From NCBI RefSeq assembly GCF_900130125.1, contig NZ_FQXY01000008.1:636301-700300 (forward strand): a DNA stretch of 64,000 nucleotides, read 5' to 3'. Positions 9,675-18,877 of this stretch are shown piece after piece (the stretch's first letter is position 1; every line of letters begins with the position of its first letter). This DNA is from Bacteroides congonensis. Its GTDB lineage: Bacteria > Bacteroidota > Bacteroidia > Bacteroidales > Bacteroidaceae. The position numbers were made by a program, and so were the translations under genes. Below the pieces are notes generated by a model, which was given only the letters and a program-made list of their open reading frames with translations, made no database searches and was not told the DNA's origin.

Positions 9675-10340
9675 ATGTCTGTTATGGAAAAAGACTACGT
9701 AGTTTGTCCGTTGATTGGACGTTCCCTTAGTAAAGGGGGGCGCTTGCGCCGTTTATCAAATGTAGAAGAAATGCTGGCAAGTACTTATGGACATTTCTTC
9801 CGTCAGGTGGAACAACCTTATTCGTGTGTGGAACAGGAGATTCTCACGCGGATTATAAAATCATTGTCTTCTTTGCTTCAAGGTGATTTGCCCCGCCCTT
9901 GCTCTTCTTGCAAGTTTGCAAAGGATGACCTTGTATTTTGGGGACGGGTGGAATTCTTCAGACTGGAACTTCCGGCAAAAAATCCTTTTAGCGTTTCTTC
10001 CCGTTTGTGTTGTTTGCGTGAGTTGGAAAACAAGTTGAATTGTTATTTCGTGAATGAAGGAAGAAATAAACCTTATTCGTTTAGAGAAATGCAAGTGATT
10101 CGGCGCATGAAGAAGATGTTTGTCCATGAACTAAGAAACACGTCAAAGTATAGCTTATTCAAGGGGACTCATGTTCGTCGTGTTTCTGAAGAGGAACAAC
10201 TGGAATTGCAACGTCAAAAGACAGATGAAATCCGTTTGAATCATGTGTCTATTTGTCATTACAATCCGCTTTCGGAGAAATTCAAGAAGAAGAAAGAGGA
10301 ATATCTGAAGGAGATTGAAGCGAAGTTTGGGAAATCATGA
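9675..10340 (+). CDS. Uncharacterised cytoplasmic protein with Cys-pair motif
   Basis: A 221-residue protein that I do not recognise. There is no signal peptide or membrane segment. It has a Cys-x2-Cys pair (PCSSCKFAKDD, about residue 76), a Cys-Cys pair in SSRLCCLREL, and a basic C-terminal half with a likely helical Lys/Glu-rich end (KFKKKKEEYLKEIEAKFGK). A TAnnTTTG box ends just before the first ATG, so the real start may be the second Met at 9684 (MEKDYVVCP) on a very short leader. The gene stands alone, convergent with the immunity gene and separated from it by a hairpin. It is probably a Bacteroides-lineage hypothetical protein. Confidence 0.7.
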   Translation: MSVMEKDYVVCPLIGRSLSKGGRLRRLSNVEEMLASTYGHFFRQVEQPYSCVEQEILTRIIKSLSSLLQGDLPRPCSSCKFAKDDLVFWGRVEFFRLELPAKNPFSVSSRLCCLRELENKLNCYFVNEGRNKPYSFREMQVIRRMKKMFVHELRNTSKYSLFKGTHVRRVSEEEQLELQRQKTDEIRLNHVSICHYNPLSEKFKKKKEEYLKEIEAKFGKS

Positions 10341-10402
10341 ATTTCTGCTGTGTATGTACTTGGAGATATTGCTTCCAGATAGGTTGATTTGTTAGACATG
10401 AA

Positions 10403-10450
10403 ACAACTGCCCTGACATATAAGTGTTACGCTTTATGTTAGAGCAGTTGT
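10403..10450. terminator. Bidirectional hairpin between convergent genes
   Basis: ACAACTGC...GCAGTTGT arms extended by TGACATA/TATGTTA form a stem of about 16 bp with one mismatch and a loop of about 14 bases. It lies between a + gene and a - gene that converge. Confidence 0.65.
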
Positions 10451-10470
10451 TGTATTTACATCAGATAATA

Positions 10471-11157
10471 TCAATCCTCAACTATCAGGTTAGTAGCAGG
10501 TGTAAACTCCCATCCTGTTAAACCGGCAGTTTCGATTGCGTTTTTTAATCGTTCACTTACATAAGTATTGGCATCAAGTATGCTAATGACAAAGAAATCT
10601 AATTTATGGTCGAAGGCTTTATTCATGACAATGTTGTTACCCCATATGCCCCAGGAAACACCTTTTTCAACTTCTATGGCATTTCTTTTCTCCCAGAAAT
10701 CTTTTTTTGAATGAACAAAAAAAGAATCGGACTTGTAATTGCTAATTATGTCATATTCCTGAAATGAGGTTTTTTCATAATCTACAAAATCGGAATAATC
10801 AGAAACAAATTTAAAAAGAAAATAATCATGTTTTATCTTCCTCTTATATAATCCGAGCGGATAGAATTGATGAGGGCATAAGTTATATTGCTCAAGGATA
10901 GCTTTGGCTCTGGGGCTTATAATACGCAGGCGATTACTGAATCCGTTACTTATAAAATCTGTAAGTTTGGCATAGCCAGCTAGCATAACTCCGTCAAGAT
11001 TTGGTACATAATCGGGAAAAGCATTTCTGTATTTATATAAACTGAATAAAGCATTTGGCGCATCTTCGTCATATCCTTTTATGAATTTATATACTTGAGG
11101 AAAATCACTACCTATGATCTTTTCATTTAAAGATTCTTCCATTATAAAATATTTCAT
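10471..11157 (-). CDS. Imm11/DUF1629-like immunity protein of the RHS nuclease toxin
   Basis: A cytoplasmic protein of 228 residues, without signal peptide, directly downstream of the RHS-AHH toxin gene. Its phrases ISPRAKAILEQYN (about residue 88) and VSERLKNAIETAGLTGWEF near the C-terminus resemble the Imm11/DUF1629 family of polymorphic-toxin immunity proteins; this assignment is from recall of the family pattern and was not searched. Likely role: binding and neutralising the AHH nuclease in the producer cell. I chose the ATG at 11157 (MKYFIMEESL), 16 bases past the toxin stop, because such proteins begin near MKYF; the frame is also open from an ATG at 11181, which would overlap the toxin gene by eight bases. 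Confidence 0.72.
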   Translation of the reverse strand: MKYFIMEESLNEKIIGSDFPQVYKFIKGYDEDAPNALFSLYKYRNAFPDYVPNLDGVMLAGYAKLTDFISNGFSNRLRIISPRAKAILEQYNLCPHQFYPLGLYKRKIKHDYFLFKFVSDYSDFVDYEKTSFQEYDIISNYKSDSFFVHSKKDFWEKRNAIEVEKGVSWGIWGNNIVMNKAFDHKLDFFVISILDANTYVSERLKNAIETAGLTGWEFTPATNLIVED

Positions 11158-11173
11158 AATACTATAATTTAAA

Positions 11174-14100
11174 TTAAGCATCCCAAGGGTTAATTACCTT
11201 AACTGGTTTAATTGGTTCCACCGGTTTAATAACTTTTATTCCATCTGTTGGCAAAGTTAAACTTTTTAATTCCAAATCGTTTATTTTTGTATTAGGATTG
11301 TTCTCTATTGCGTTTTTAGCATTAGAAACTTGTCCTCTCACAAAATTAGCACTTTGCTCAGGTGAGGCGTTAGGGTTCTTCTCCATAAAATCATCAAATT
11401 TCTTTTCTAACTGTTCTGTATATTTAGGATGTTTTCCATGCTGTCCCTTGCCGGTTGCTTTGCTAAATTTGTCAACAGTCATTTTATTTTCTTTTCCTTC
11501 AAGTTTGAATCCGCCTTCTCTTGCCGCTTTTACAACATCATTTTTACCTAGTGATCTTGGAATAATATGGTGTTCCTCTTTAGGCAATGCTTTAACAACC
11601 TTATCTGCTGTACCCAACATTGTCATGCGGCTACCTGCTGTTATCAGTGGATTGGCAGTCCCCCAAAAGAAAGGTGGTATTTGTGCCGCTCTTCCATCAG
11701 GGTCGATTAGTTTTACCGGATTATTGTTGCAGTAATTATAAGGAGTTAATGAGTGTTCTTCTTCAGATTTAGGATCCACCACATGCCATCTTCCCAATGT
11801 TGCATCATAATGTCTCGCCCCATAATCGTACCAGTCCAGTCCCCCCTTCCTGTCCAGCTCTTTTCCGTTATATTTATACGGCTGAGCAGAGACGGAAGAT
11901 GAAGCCATCAGACCACCGAAAGGATAATAGTCATTTCTTTCTTCCACCTTTCCGGTTTCATCAACCACCACACGGTTATTTCCCTGATGGTCTTTCAGAT
12001 AATAATGGTACTTGCCGTCAGTAAGAGATACGTAGCCAGTCTCCGCGGATAGCGTCTTTGCTATTCCATTTTCATAGATCACGTTGTCGCAATAGTCTGT
12101 TACAGTGGTGTCATTTCCTATTATATGCGTTGTACGGAGTTTGGTGCCGTCAGCAGCGTAAAGATAAGAAGTGATGTTACCATCTTCAAATTCTATGCGA
12201 CACGGTAAATTTAAACAATTATATTGGATATCAGTGATTTTCTTGTTTAAATCTTTAGTTAAATTTCCATTGGCATCGTAAGAATACTCTACTGTCTGCT
12301 TTGCATTGTCCTTGAATTCAAAGCCGTTGCCGTAGGCTTGGATTGTGGAAGCGTCATTTACTGACTTCAACCGATTGCCGTCTAAAGCAAAAGATAGGTT
12401 GTCAACCAGACCATATCCTGCTGAAGATGTCTTCCCATAGCGAAGTAACCCTAGGATATTTCCCATTTTGTCATAATCGGTAATCTGCTCAGTGTAGTGG
12501 TCGGAATTTTCCGACAGTTTGCTTCCTTCGCCATAATGAGCGTTTGTCAGACGGTCTAAAAGGTCATATTCGAATTTATAGCCACGTTCCGGTTGACCTG
12601 TTCCGTTCTGCCAGGTCATGCTACTGATATTTCCACTATAGTAGGAAGTGCCTATACCATCAGTATAGTGTAGTGTCTGCCGGAATAAAGGATTGGATAG
12701 TTCCTTTAGCCACGAGCGGATGTTATAACTGTATTCAGTCTGTAGGGATGGATTCCCGTTGCGGTTATCCTTTTGCAGGTGTCCCAGCACATCATACTTA
12801 TTGTCTGTCAAAAGAAATGGGGCGGAGTCATCCAGTTGATAGGAAGTGGTTAATAAGCGTCCCATCAGGTCATATGTATGGGTGAGTTGTTCCGTCAACG
12901 TCTTTTCATTATTACCAGTGTGATGGATATGCTTCTCAGCGAGAAGTTCATCAGCCAGATTGTAAGAAAGATATGAATAGTCGTAGCCACCCAAATGATT
13001 AAGGGATTTTGTTTGTACAATGCGTTCAAGAGCGTCGTAATAGTTTACAGTGCAATTACAGGATACAGTTGTATCGTTATGTAAGTGCATATATACAGTA
13101 CCCGTCAGCAGGTCATGAGGAATGGCAGAAGAAAGCGAACTGAATCCCGCAACATGCTTATCACCGGAAAGAGACGTTTTGTGGGATGAGAGAAGAGGAA
13201 CGTCCAGAAATGAATAATCATCATAATAGTCTGTCTCCAGTAATACCGGAGAAGATAGAGAGATGCCTGTAACGTCGTATCCAGAGCCCTGTTGTCCGTC
13301 TGTGGCTTTCACGGCGGTAACAACGGAAGTTTTCAGAGGATTATTCCAAACCCGTAAATCATTCCGGCATATTCCTTTCATGCAAACTCTTCCTTCCATA
13401 TCCGGGATGGTAAACATCCATTCACCTCGATTGCGTTGCACGCCGTCTTGTGTAAATATCAACCGGTCGGCACTATCGTACACATAATATATCCATTCAC
13501 AGCCCGGTAGTTTCTTTGCTATGCAACGGTTGCGTGCATCGAATTGGTAGAGATAAGCATATTTCGACAGAATATTGTTTACTGTTTCCTGTTCATTGAC
13601 AGTAGCATCCAATGAATCGGAAGCCACAGGCGGAAGTACTACACGCAGATTCCCATAGTCGTCATAAACGTAATAGGTATCGTAAAATATGTCTCTGGCT
13701 ACTTGCCGGGTTAAGATATTTTGCCCGCGTCCGTTGGTGAAATTGAGTGTCCTTTCATTATCTTCCCCTTTTTGAATAGTTATATTAAACATATTTCTGC
13801 AATCCACAGACTTACAAGATAGATGCATAATCGTATCATTCGGAAAATTCTCTACTTTGTAATATTTGCACGAATATAAATTATTAGCAGATTGGCTGGC
13901 AAGATATTCATTGCTGATGCCTTTCATTCGGTACTGCCATTCGCTTCCGGGGCCATATTGCATGGAGAAGCGATTCAATGGAGATGGTTCATATTCATTA
14001 AGAGAATATGGCCTTTCATCTCCATATATGGTAGGCGTACTATTCTTTATTGTACTGGTAGGTACATAATTGATGTCATTAGGCATGGCTAAATACGGAA

Positions 14101-14365
14101 GCCATTTTTTTGTTTCACGCCCCAACCCGTCATATTCGTCAAGAAAAACCATATGTTTGTTTTCCGGTGATGCATTTAGTTGTAATAATTCGGAAGGTCG
14201 CCCCAAGCCGTCATAATACTGTATATTCGTTTGGGAGCAGATACTATCTTTAAACGTTCGGCTTGTAATGTAATTCTGCTCCTTCGATTGTGCGTTTAGC
14301 AGGTGTGTTGCTAGCAGGATTCCTGCTAAAAACAGAGTGAATCGTAAACGGTTATTTGTTTTCAT
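11174..14365 (-). CDS. Exported RHS/YD-repeat protein with C-terminal AHH nuclease toxin domain
   Basis: A 1063-residue protein with a Sec signal peptide (hydrophobic run FTLFLAGILLATHLLNAQ). An N-terminal DUF6443-like segment (YYDGLGRPSELLQL, LDEYDGLGRETKKWLPY) is followed by many YD/RHS repeats and the RHS core end YDYGARHYDATLGRW...NNNPVKLIDPDG (ending about residue 891). The variable tail starts there, as in polymorphic toxins. The tail has HHIIPRSLG (His932, His933) and GQHGKHPKY (His976, His979), the layout of AHH-type HNH/EndoVII nucleases. The tail ends in a proline-rich stretch (KPVEPIKPVKV). Inference: a contact-dependent or secreted DNase, neutralised by the next gene. It follows the second RHS gene by 22 bases. 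The delivery route is unknown. Confidence 0.85.
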   Translation of the reverse strand: MKTNNRLRFTLFLAGILLATHLLNAQSKEQNYITSRTFKDSICSQTNIQYYDGLGRPSELLQLNASPENKHMVFLDEYDGLGRETKKWLPYLAMPNDINYVPTSTIKNSTPTIYGDERPYSLNEYEPSPLNRFSMQYGPGSEWQYRMKGISNEYLASQSANNLYSCKYYKVENFPNDTIMHLSCKSVDCRNMFNITIQKGEDNERTLNFTNGRGQNILTRQVARDIFYDTYYVYDDYGNLRVVLPPVASDSLDATVNEQETVNNILSKYAYLYQFDARNRCIAKKLPGCEWIYYVYDSADRLIFTQDGVQRNRGEWMFTIPDMEGRVCMKGICRNDLRVWNNPLKTSVVTAVKATDGQQGSGYDVTGISLSSPVLLETDYYDDYSFLDVPLLSSHKTSLSGDKHVAGFSSLSSAIPHDLLTGTVYMHLHNDTTVSCNCTVNYYDALERIVQTKSLNHLGGYDYSYLSYNLADELLAEKHIHHTGNNEKTLTEQLTHTYDLMGRLLTTSYQLDDSAPFLLTDNKYDVLGHLQKDNRNGNPSLQTEYSYNIRSWLKELSNPLFRQTLHYTDGIGTSYYSGNISSMTWQNGTGQPERGYKFEYDLLDRLTNAHYGEGSKLSENSDHYTEQITDYDKMGNILGLLRYGKTSSAGYGLVDNLSFALDGNRLKSVNDASTIQAYGNGFEFKDNAKQTVEYSYDANGNLTKDLNKKITDIQYNCLNLPCRIEFEDGNITSYLYAADGTKLRTTHIIGNDTTVTDYCDNVIYENGIAKTLSAETGYVSLTDGKYHYYLKDHQGNNRVVVDETGKVEERNDYYPFGGLMASSSVSAQPYKYNGKELDRKGGLDWYDYGARHYDATLGRWHVVDPKSEEEHSLTPYNYCNNNPVKLIDPDGRAAQIPPFFWGTANPLITAGSRMTMLGTADKVVKALPKEEHHIIPRSLGKNDVVKAAREGGFKLEGKENKMTVDKFSKATGKGQHGKHPKYTEQLEKKFDDFMEKNPNASPEQSANFVRGQVSNAKNAIENNPNTKINDLELKSLTLPTDGIKVIKPVEPIKPVKVINPWDA

Positions 14366-14387
14366 AATGTTTTAATATTTATATGTT

Positions 14388-17300
14388 TCAATTTTCGCGA
14401 TAATGATAATCAAATATCTTAAGTGTCTGTTCTTGCTCATTTGCATTATCTTTTTCTTTAACATAGGTTCGGAACAGACGCCCTAGTTCATCATATTCAT
14501 AATAGGTTGTATGTCCTGCCGGAGAAGTTTTTTCTGTCATGCCTAATCCTGGTTCATACTTGTAGGTCGTGATATGTGCTTTGGGAAGTTGTTCACGTAA
14601 TGAATCAAGTTCTGCAAAATTTGGGTTGGTAGTGCTGGAAAGTGATTCTGGTAGCTTTCCGTTCAGTGCTCTTTGTACATCCTCGTAAGAGGCGTTCGAA
14701 ATTTCAGCTATGGGATATTGTCCTCTATATCCCCATAGATATATATAGTTGACCGTCCCGTTTAATACTACATGGATTGGATTACCATACTGATCATGTT
14801 TGCAATTCTCTACATTGTCTGAAGGGTAAATATCTTTATTAATTTCTCCTTCGAAGAAAGTAGACGTATCCTTGGGTAAATTACTACTTATTTCTGAAAA
14901 ATGTATCTTGGATGGCAATAAGAGACTGGTTTTACTATCTTTTTTGTATTCCTGCAATTTGCATGCTATCAAAGAACCGTCCTTGAAGAACTTCTCTTCA
15001 ACGATAGGAGAAAGAATGTGTTTCTCTGTCATCTCGTGATATACAGTTTTGTTGACATCGTTGGGATATGTATAGGTGGTAACTAATGCATACATGTCCG
15101 GGAATATCTGTTGTTTTTCTACCAGTTGTAGCGTTTGAGGATTATAAGTGTAGTCCTCTTGGATAGTTACTCCGTCCTGCATCACAGTTTTTTGTTTTAA
15201 AGTCACGTTGTAGGCATTCAGTGGATGTAGGATTAATGCAAGCCGATCATATAAATACGGTCCCTCTACACTTCGATGATTAAATTTCCTTTCCGAATAC
15301 ACCGTTTCGTAATTGCATCGTCGTGTGAAAAAGGATTCGCTTGTTTCACTCATCTCTAACATAGTCCATAATGTCCCATTGAATATATTCGGAAACAGGT
15401 TTAAACGGTCATGGAAAGTAAAACCGTAATAATAATGATAGATTTCAGCCATATAATTATATGTTTCGCTTTTTATCATCCTTTCCGGTTGTTGGTAATA
15501 TTCTACTTTTCTCATTTTCCCATTAAGTGGATCATGTAAGGAAATAGAGTGTTCTGCCGTCTTGGGCTCTTCATTATGAAAATAATAAAGAGTATACCCT
15601 GTGTTTTCTCCATCCGCTTGCCTAGTCTCTTTGACACAAGTATATCCTACATCTGCAAATGATTGGTAAGGAGTAGATATGTAATTATCGCTTCCAATTT
15701 CAAACTTATCAGAAGAGTAAGTTACTTTATCTATTCGTAAAAAGTCACAAGGGGTAGGATGTGAAATTCCTATTACATCGATTGTTTGTGGATAGAAATT
15801 TACAAAACGAAGTTTCTTTTGCAAAATACCACTACTTTTCTTTGTAGCTGGATTGATATATTCATAACTAGTTCGTTTTAATACTTGCTTTCTATCTGGA
15901 GAGTCATAGACAACAAGTTCTCTAATCCGCACTCCAGCGCCTTCGTTTTCCATTTTGTCTTCTATCGCCACCTTAAAAGATATGTCCATTGTAATATCTC
16001 CGCCTTTGCCGTATTCAGTTTGGTTACCTAGTCCGTCAGGAAATTCTACTACAAAATAAACTGTTCCTTTTTTGACAAGCACTTCTTTCACCTTCGATAC
16101 TGAATATCCTTTGTTTATATGATATTTATCCCAATCTGCTTGCATTGCCTGACATTCGGCGCGCATGTTCATGTCTGCACTAACCGAGCCGCTTATATAT
16201 GCTTGATGACCGCTTACACTTCCCCAACTATTATCCCCGCGATAAACGCGTACACTTAAGGTCACATATGTATCCCTATCAAAAGTGTGAGACCATACTT
16301 TGACATTAGGAGGTGTCTCCGATGAATTGTTGTCTCTAATCTGCCTTTTAAAATTAATAGTATTATCTTGCGTCTGTGCGGCAGTGGGAATGATATAATC
16401 CACAAAAGTATTTGGCTCATAAACAAAATTTGTATAGCCGCCTGTTGGGTATTGGATACCAGTCAACATGCCTGCTGTGCAATATTCGAAATCGTAGCCA
16501 CGTTGTGCGAAGGGGAGTGATACACCGCTTTGGGAAGGCATATTTTTTATCTTGTCATAATCCATAGTCTTATTCCACATAAGGTTGTATGCTTCGGGAA
16601 TATAAGAATGGTTGCCGGTCCGTCCATTATAATATCCCCAGTAATCCACTGCATAAGAGTCTTTGCGAGGGAGATTTTTAGTTTCGTAAAAAAAAGAATG
16701 TTTGTCTACTTGTTTTTCTTGTTTCGTCAAAGTATATACAGATAGTAACTTCAACCTTTTTATAAATTGTTCAGGAGTACTTTTTTGTGAAAGAAGATCG
16801 CTTCGAAAACTTAGAGTCCAACCATTATTATCGACGTTACTAAGAAAGTAATTATATTCAAAACGGATATCTCTAATCACTTTCTTACCGTCTGATATGA
16901 TAATCTGATCCAGTTTTTTCACATCGGGCAAATCTTCCCGGCTACTATGGGTAAATGATACATTGTAATTGTCAGTAGATATACCTGTTAGCACAAATTC
17001 GCGCCCGATTCCATCTACCAGTGAACGGCTACCCCAAGATTGTTGCAAGTCTACAGGTAATCCAATACTGCTGTCTGTACTGCTCAGGCTTCTTGCTGTC
17101 CGGTTGTCGCCGGATTGTATTTGTTCACTGTAAGTAAAGTTGTAATGTGCATAGCTGTCATATGCATATCGTATTGTTTGTCCATTTGGATATACCGTCT
17201 GAACGAGTACATATGTCTCGGAAAGAGGTTTGGCATCTGCATCGGAAGAAGTCAGAACCTTGCTGAAATAATCGTAATAATGTACGACTCCATCGGGTAA

Positions 17301-18029
17301 TGTAATTCTGAAATGCATGATACCTTTGGCATCTGGCGTTATACTTATTGCCGGACAATGCTGTTCCATCACAGGTTCTATCTTGATATCGCTTTCCCTG
17401 TCTATGATATACAGGCTATTATCTCTTTGATCTATGATAAACTTACCTGCTCCTCCGGGATAAGAAAAGTAGAATACGTCTGGGCTTAATCTGCCTTCAT
17501 CCAGTACTAGACGCATAGAAGGTTCGCGCAAGTACCAGTCAAATGCTTCGCGCATCGTTTGTGACCAAGGTGTAGTGATAAAGTCCGTCGGGTTACGATT
17601 ATGATCGGGATCATAAATATCCATTATTGCTTTCAAATTTTTGTCAGCATTGAAGGTTTCACGCCCACGAATGGGTTGACGATCAATGCCGCCAACTGCT
17701 TGGCGTGTGATTACTCCCCCAACATTCAGGTTCCAACCTAGTCCAACCCAACTGGCTTCCTCATTTACTTTTATACCGGAAGTGTTGTAACGCAGGGTGA
17801 TAGGTATTTCGATGGCTCCGTCTTTTAGTGTATAAAGAGGAATATTGACTTCCGGTGTGCCATTGTACAGACCAATAGGATTGTCAATGTATTTATTGAA
17901 TGAAGCTGCATTGGGTGCTTCCACCTTTAGCATTTCTGGTGTCCGGTTAAATAGATATTGGTTTGCTTCCTCTGCATAGAGGATGCTGCACACGGACAAG
18001 TTTAAAAGAAAAAAAAGTATCTTTCTCAT
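14388..18029 (-). CDS. Large exported RHS/SpvB-like YD-repeat protein
   Basis: A 1213-residue protein with a cleavable signal peptide (KILFFLLNLSVCSILYAEE). The N-terminal region, with NIPLYTLKDGAIEIPITLRYN and WVGLGWNLNVGGVITRQ, matches the start of RHS/SpvB-like shell proteins. Long YD-like beta repeats follow, ending with typical RHS phrases TYKYEPGLGMTEKTSPAG and YYEYDELGRL. It lacks the RHS core terminus and any variable toxin tail, so it is probably a shell or carrier partner and not a toxin itself. It is transcribed together with the toxin gene, 22 bases away. Immediately upstream is the hairpin following the small one-helix gene. Confidence 0.83.
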   Translation of the reverse strand: MRKILFFLLNLSVCSILYAEEANQYLFNRTPEMLKVEAPNAASFNKYIDNPIGLYNGTPEVNIPLYTLKDGAIEIPITLRYNTSGIKVNEEASWVGLGWNLNVGGVITRQAVGGIDRQPIRGRETFNADKNLKAIMDIYDPDHNRNPTDFITTPWSQTMREAFDWYLREPSMRLVLDEGRLSPDVFYFSYPGGAGKFIIDQRDNSLYIIDRESDIKIEPVMEQHCPAISITPDAKGIMHFRITLPDGVVHYYDYFSKVLTSSDADAKPLSETYVLVQTVYPNGQTIRYAYDSYAHYNFTYSEQIQSGDNRTARSLSSTDSSIGLPVDLQQSWGSRSLVDGIGREFVLTGISTDNYNVSFTHSSREDLPDVKKLDQIIISDGKKVIRDIRFEYNYFLSNVDNNGWTLSFRSDLLSQKSTPEQFIKRLKLLSVYTLTKQEKQVDKHSFFYETKNLPRKDSYAVDYWGYYNGRTGNHSYIPEAYNLMWNKTMDYDKIKNMPSQSGVSLPFAQRGYDFEYCTAGMLTGIQYPTGGYTNFVYEPNTFVDYIIPTAAQTQDNTINFKRQIRDNNSSETPPNVKVWSHTFDRDTYVTLSVRVYRGDNSWGSVSGHQAYISGSVSADMNMRAECQAMQADWDKYHINKGYSVSKVKEVLVKKGTVYFVVEFPDGLGNQTEYGKGGDITMDISFKVAIEDKMENEGAGVRIRELVVYDSPDRKQVLKRTSYEYINPATKKSSGILQKKLRFVNFYPQTIDVIGISHPTPCDFLRIDKVTYSSDKFEIGSDNYISTPYQSFADVGYTCVKETRQADGENTGYTLYYFHNEEPKTAEHSISLHDPLNGKMRKVEYYQQPERMIKSETYNYMAEIYHYYYGFTFHDRLNLFPNIFNGTLWTMLEMSETSESFFTRRCNYETVYSERKFNHRSVEGPYLYDRLALILHPLNAYNVTLKQKTVMQDGVTIQEDYTYNPQTLQLVEKQQIFPDMYALVTTYTYPNDVNKTVYHEMTEKHILSPIVEEKFFKDGSLIACKLQEYKKDSKTSLLLPSKIHFSEISSNLPKDTSTFFEGEINKDIYPSDNVENCKHDQYGNPIHVVLNGTVNYIYLWGYRGQYPIAEISNASYEDVQRALNGKLPESLSSTTNPNFAELDSLREQLPKAHITTYKYEPGLGMTEKTSPAGHTTYYEYDELGRLFRTYVKEKDNANEQEQTLKIFDYHYREN

Positions 18030-18076
18030 GTTTCTATTTTTTTTATTGGTTTTAATGATATCGCTAGATAAAATGG

Positions 18077-18120
18077 AAAGAAGTTTTGCACAGGGTACCT
18101 ATGTGCAAAACTCTTTCTTT
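18077..18120 (-). terminator. Hairpin between the micro-protein gene and the RHS genes
   Basis: AAAGAAGTTTTGCACA and TGTGCAAAACTCTTTCTTT form a strong, slightly imperfect stem of about 16 bp around a TAGGTACCC-type loop. The following minus-strand sequence is only moderately T-rich, so it could terminate partly or serve as an mRNA-processing hairpin. Confidence 0.65.
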
Positions 18121-18134
18121 AAAATTTTCTGATT

Positions 18135-18236
18135 TTACAGATTCATCGCATTAGCACCTAATACTCCTGCTACTGCCGAAGCCACCGCGATGACTACTTT
18201 CAAAATCATATCCCAAAGGGATTTCTTCATTGCCAT
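18135..18236 (-). CDS. 'Smalltalk'-type one-helix micro-protein, 33 aa
   Basis: A short frame encoding 33 residues: a basic start (MAMKKSLWD), one hydrophobic helix at about residues 10-30 (ILKVVIAVASAVAGVLGANA, small-residue-rich with GxxxA-type spacing) and the end MNL. It closely resembles the micro-proteins annotated as 'smalltalk protein' in Bacteroides genomes. An unusually strong Shine-Dalgarno (AGGAGG, 11 bases before the ATG at 18236) supports that start over the second Met at 18230. It follows the amidase gene and precedes the RHS pair. Its function is unknown; size, single helix and neighbouring amidase suggest a holin-like or membrane-signalling role (inference). Confidence 0.82.
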   Translation of the reverse strand: MAMKKSLWDMILKVVIAVASAVAGVLGANAMNL

Positions 18237-18376
18237 AACTTTACACACCTCCTTTCTGCTACTTTAAATGATTTGTTATTTCCTGAAAACTTACTTGTTT
18301 ACTTTCCTGAAAACTCGTTTACCTCATACCGATAACTTTACTATTGAAAAATGCTACTTTGTGTCGTGAAAAAGAA

Positions 18377-18832
18377 CTATACAGCGGGACTGTCGAACTC
18401 GTCTTTCACCTCAAAGCACGGGCACGCCTTAATCCACTCTTCCGGTTCAATCTCTCCGTTTCCGTTGCGGTCGGGCGATAGGTCGCGGTGTCCGCACACC
18501 CGGCAGCCGGGAAACTTCTCCTGCAACCGGTTTACCAATTGCCATAGTGAAGACCATTGTGCCGGTGTCCGTGTGTCTGCCGGGCGTCCCCGGCAGTCTA
18601 GTCCGCCTTCATAACAGATACCTATTGAGTGAGCATTCCATCCCCGGGCGTGTGCTCCGATGCGGTCAATCGGTCGGGTGAGATACACTGTGCCGTCCTT
18701 GCGGATGTAATAGTGGTAACCCGTTCCGTTGAATCCACGCCGGCGATGCATCAGTTCCAAGGCATCCGGAGTGAGCGAACGGTCGGCGCGTGTGGCGGAA
18801 CAATGAATCACGATTAAGTCAATCTTTCTCAT
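18377..18832 (-). CDS. N-acetylmuramoyl-L-alanine amidase, T7-lysozyme (Amidase_2) type
   Basis: A 151-residue zinc amidase that cuts the bond between MurNAc and L-Ala of peptidoglycan. Zinc ligands are likely His10 (VIHCSAT), His115 (CGHRDLS) and Cys137 (KACPCF). YHYYI and GAHARGWNAHSIGI are typical of phage T7 lysozyme relatives. Between His115 and Cys137 is a perfect EF-hand-like loop, DRNGNGEIEPEE (Asp121, Asn123, Asn125, Glu132). There is no signal peptide, so like a phage endolysin it would need a holin or lysis to reach the wall. It lies downstream of the HU-like gene and upstream of the micro-protein, all on the minus strand. Confidence 0.9.
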   Translation of the reverse strand: MRKIDLIVIHCSATRADRSLTPDALELMHRRRGFNGTGYHYYIRKDGTVYLTRPIDRIGAHARGWNAHSIGICYEGGLDCRGRPADTRTPAQWSSLWQLVNRLQEKFPGCRVCGHRDLSPDRNGNGEIEPEEWIKACPCFEVKDEFDSPAV

Positions 18833-18877
18833 AATGAAGCTTGTTGAGTGTCCGTTACTTTATTACCTGCCGGCCGG

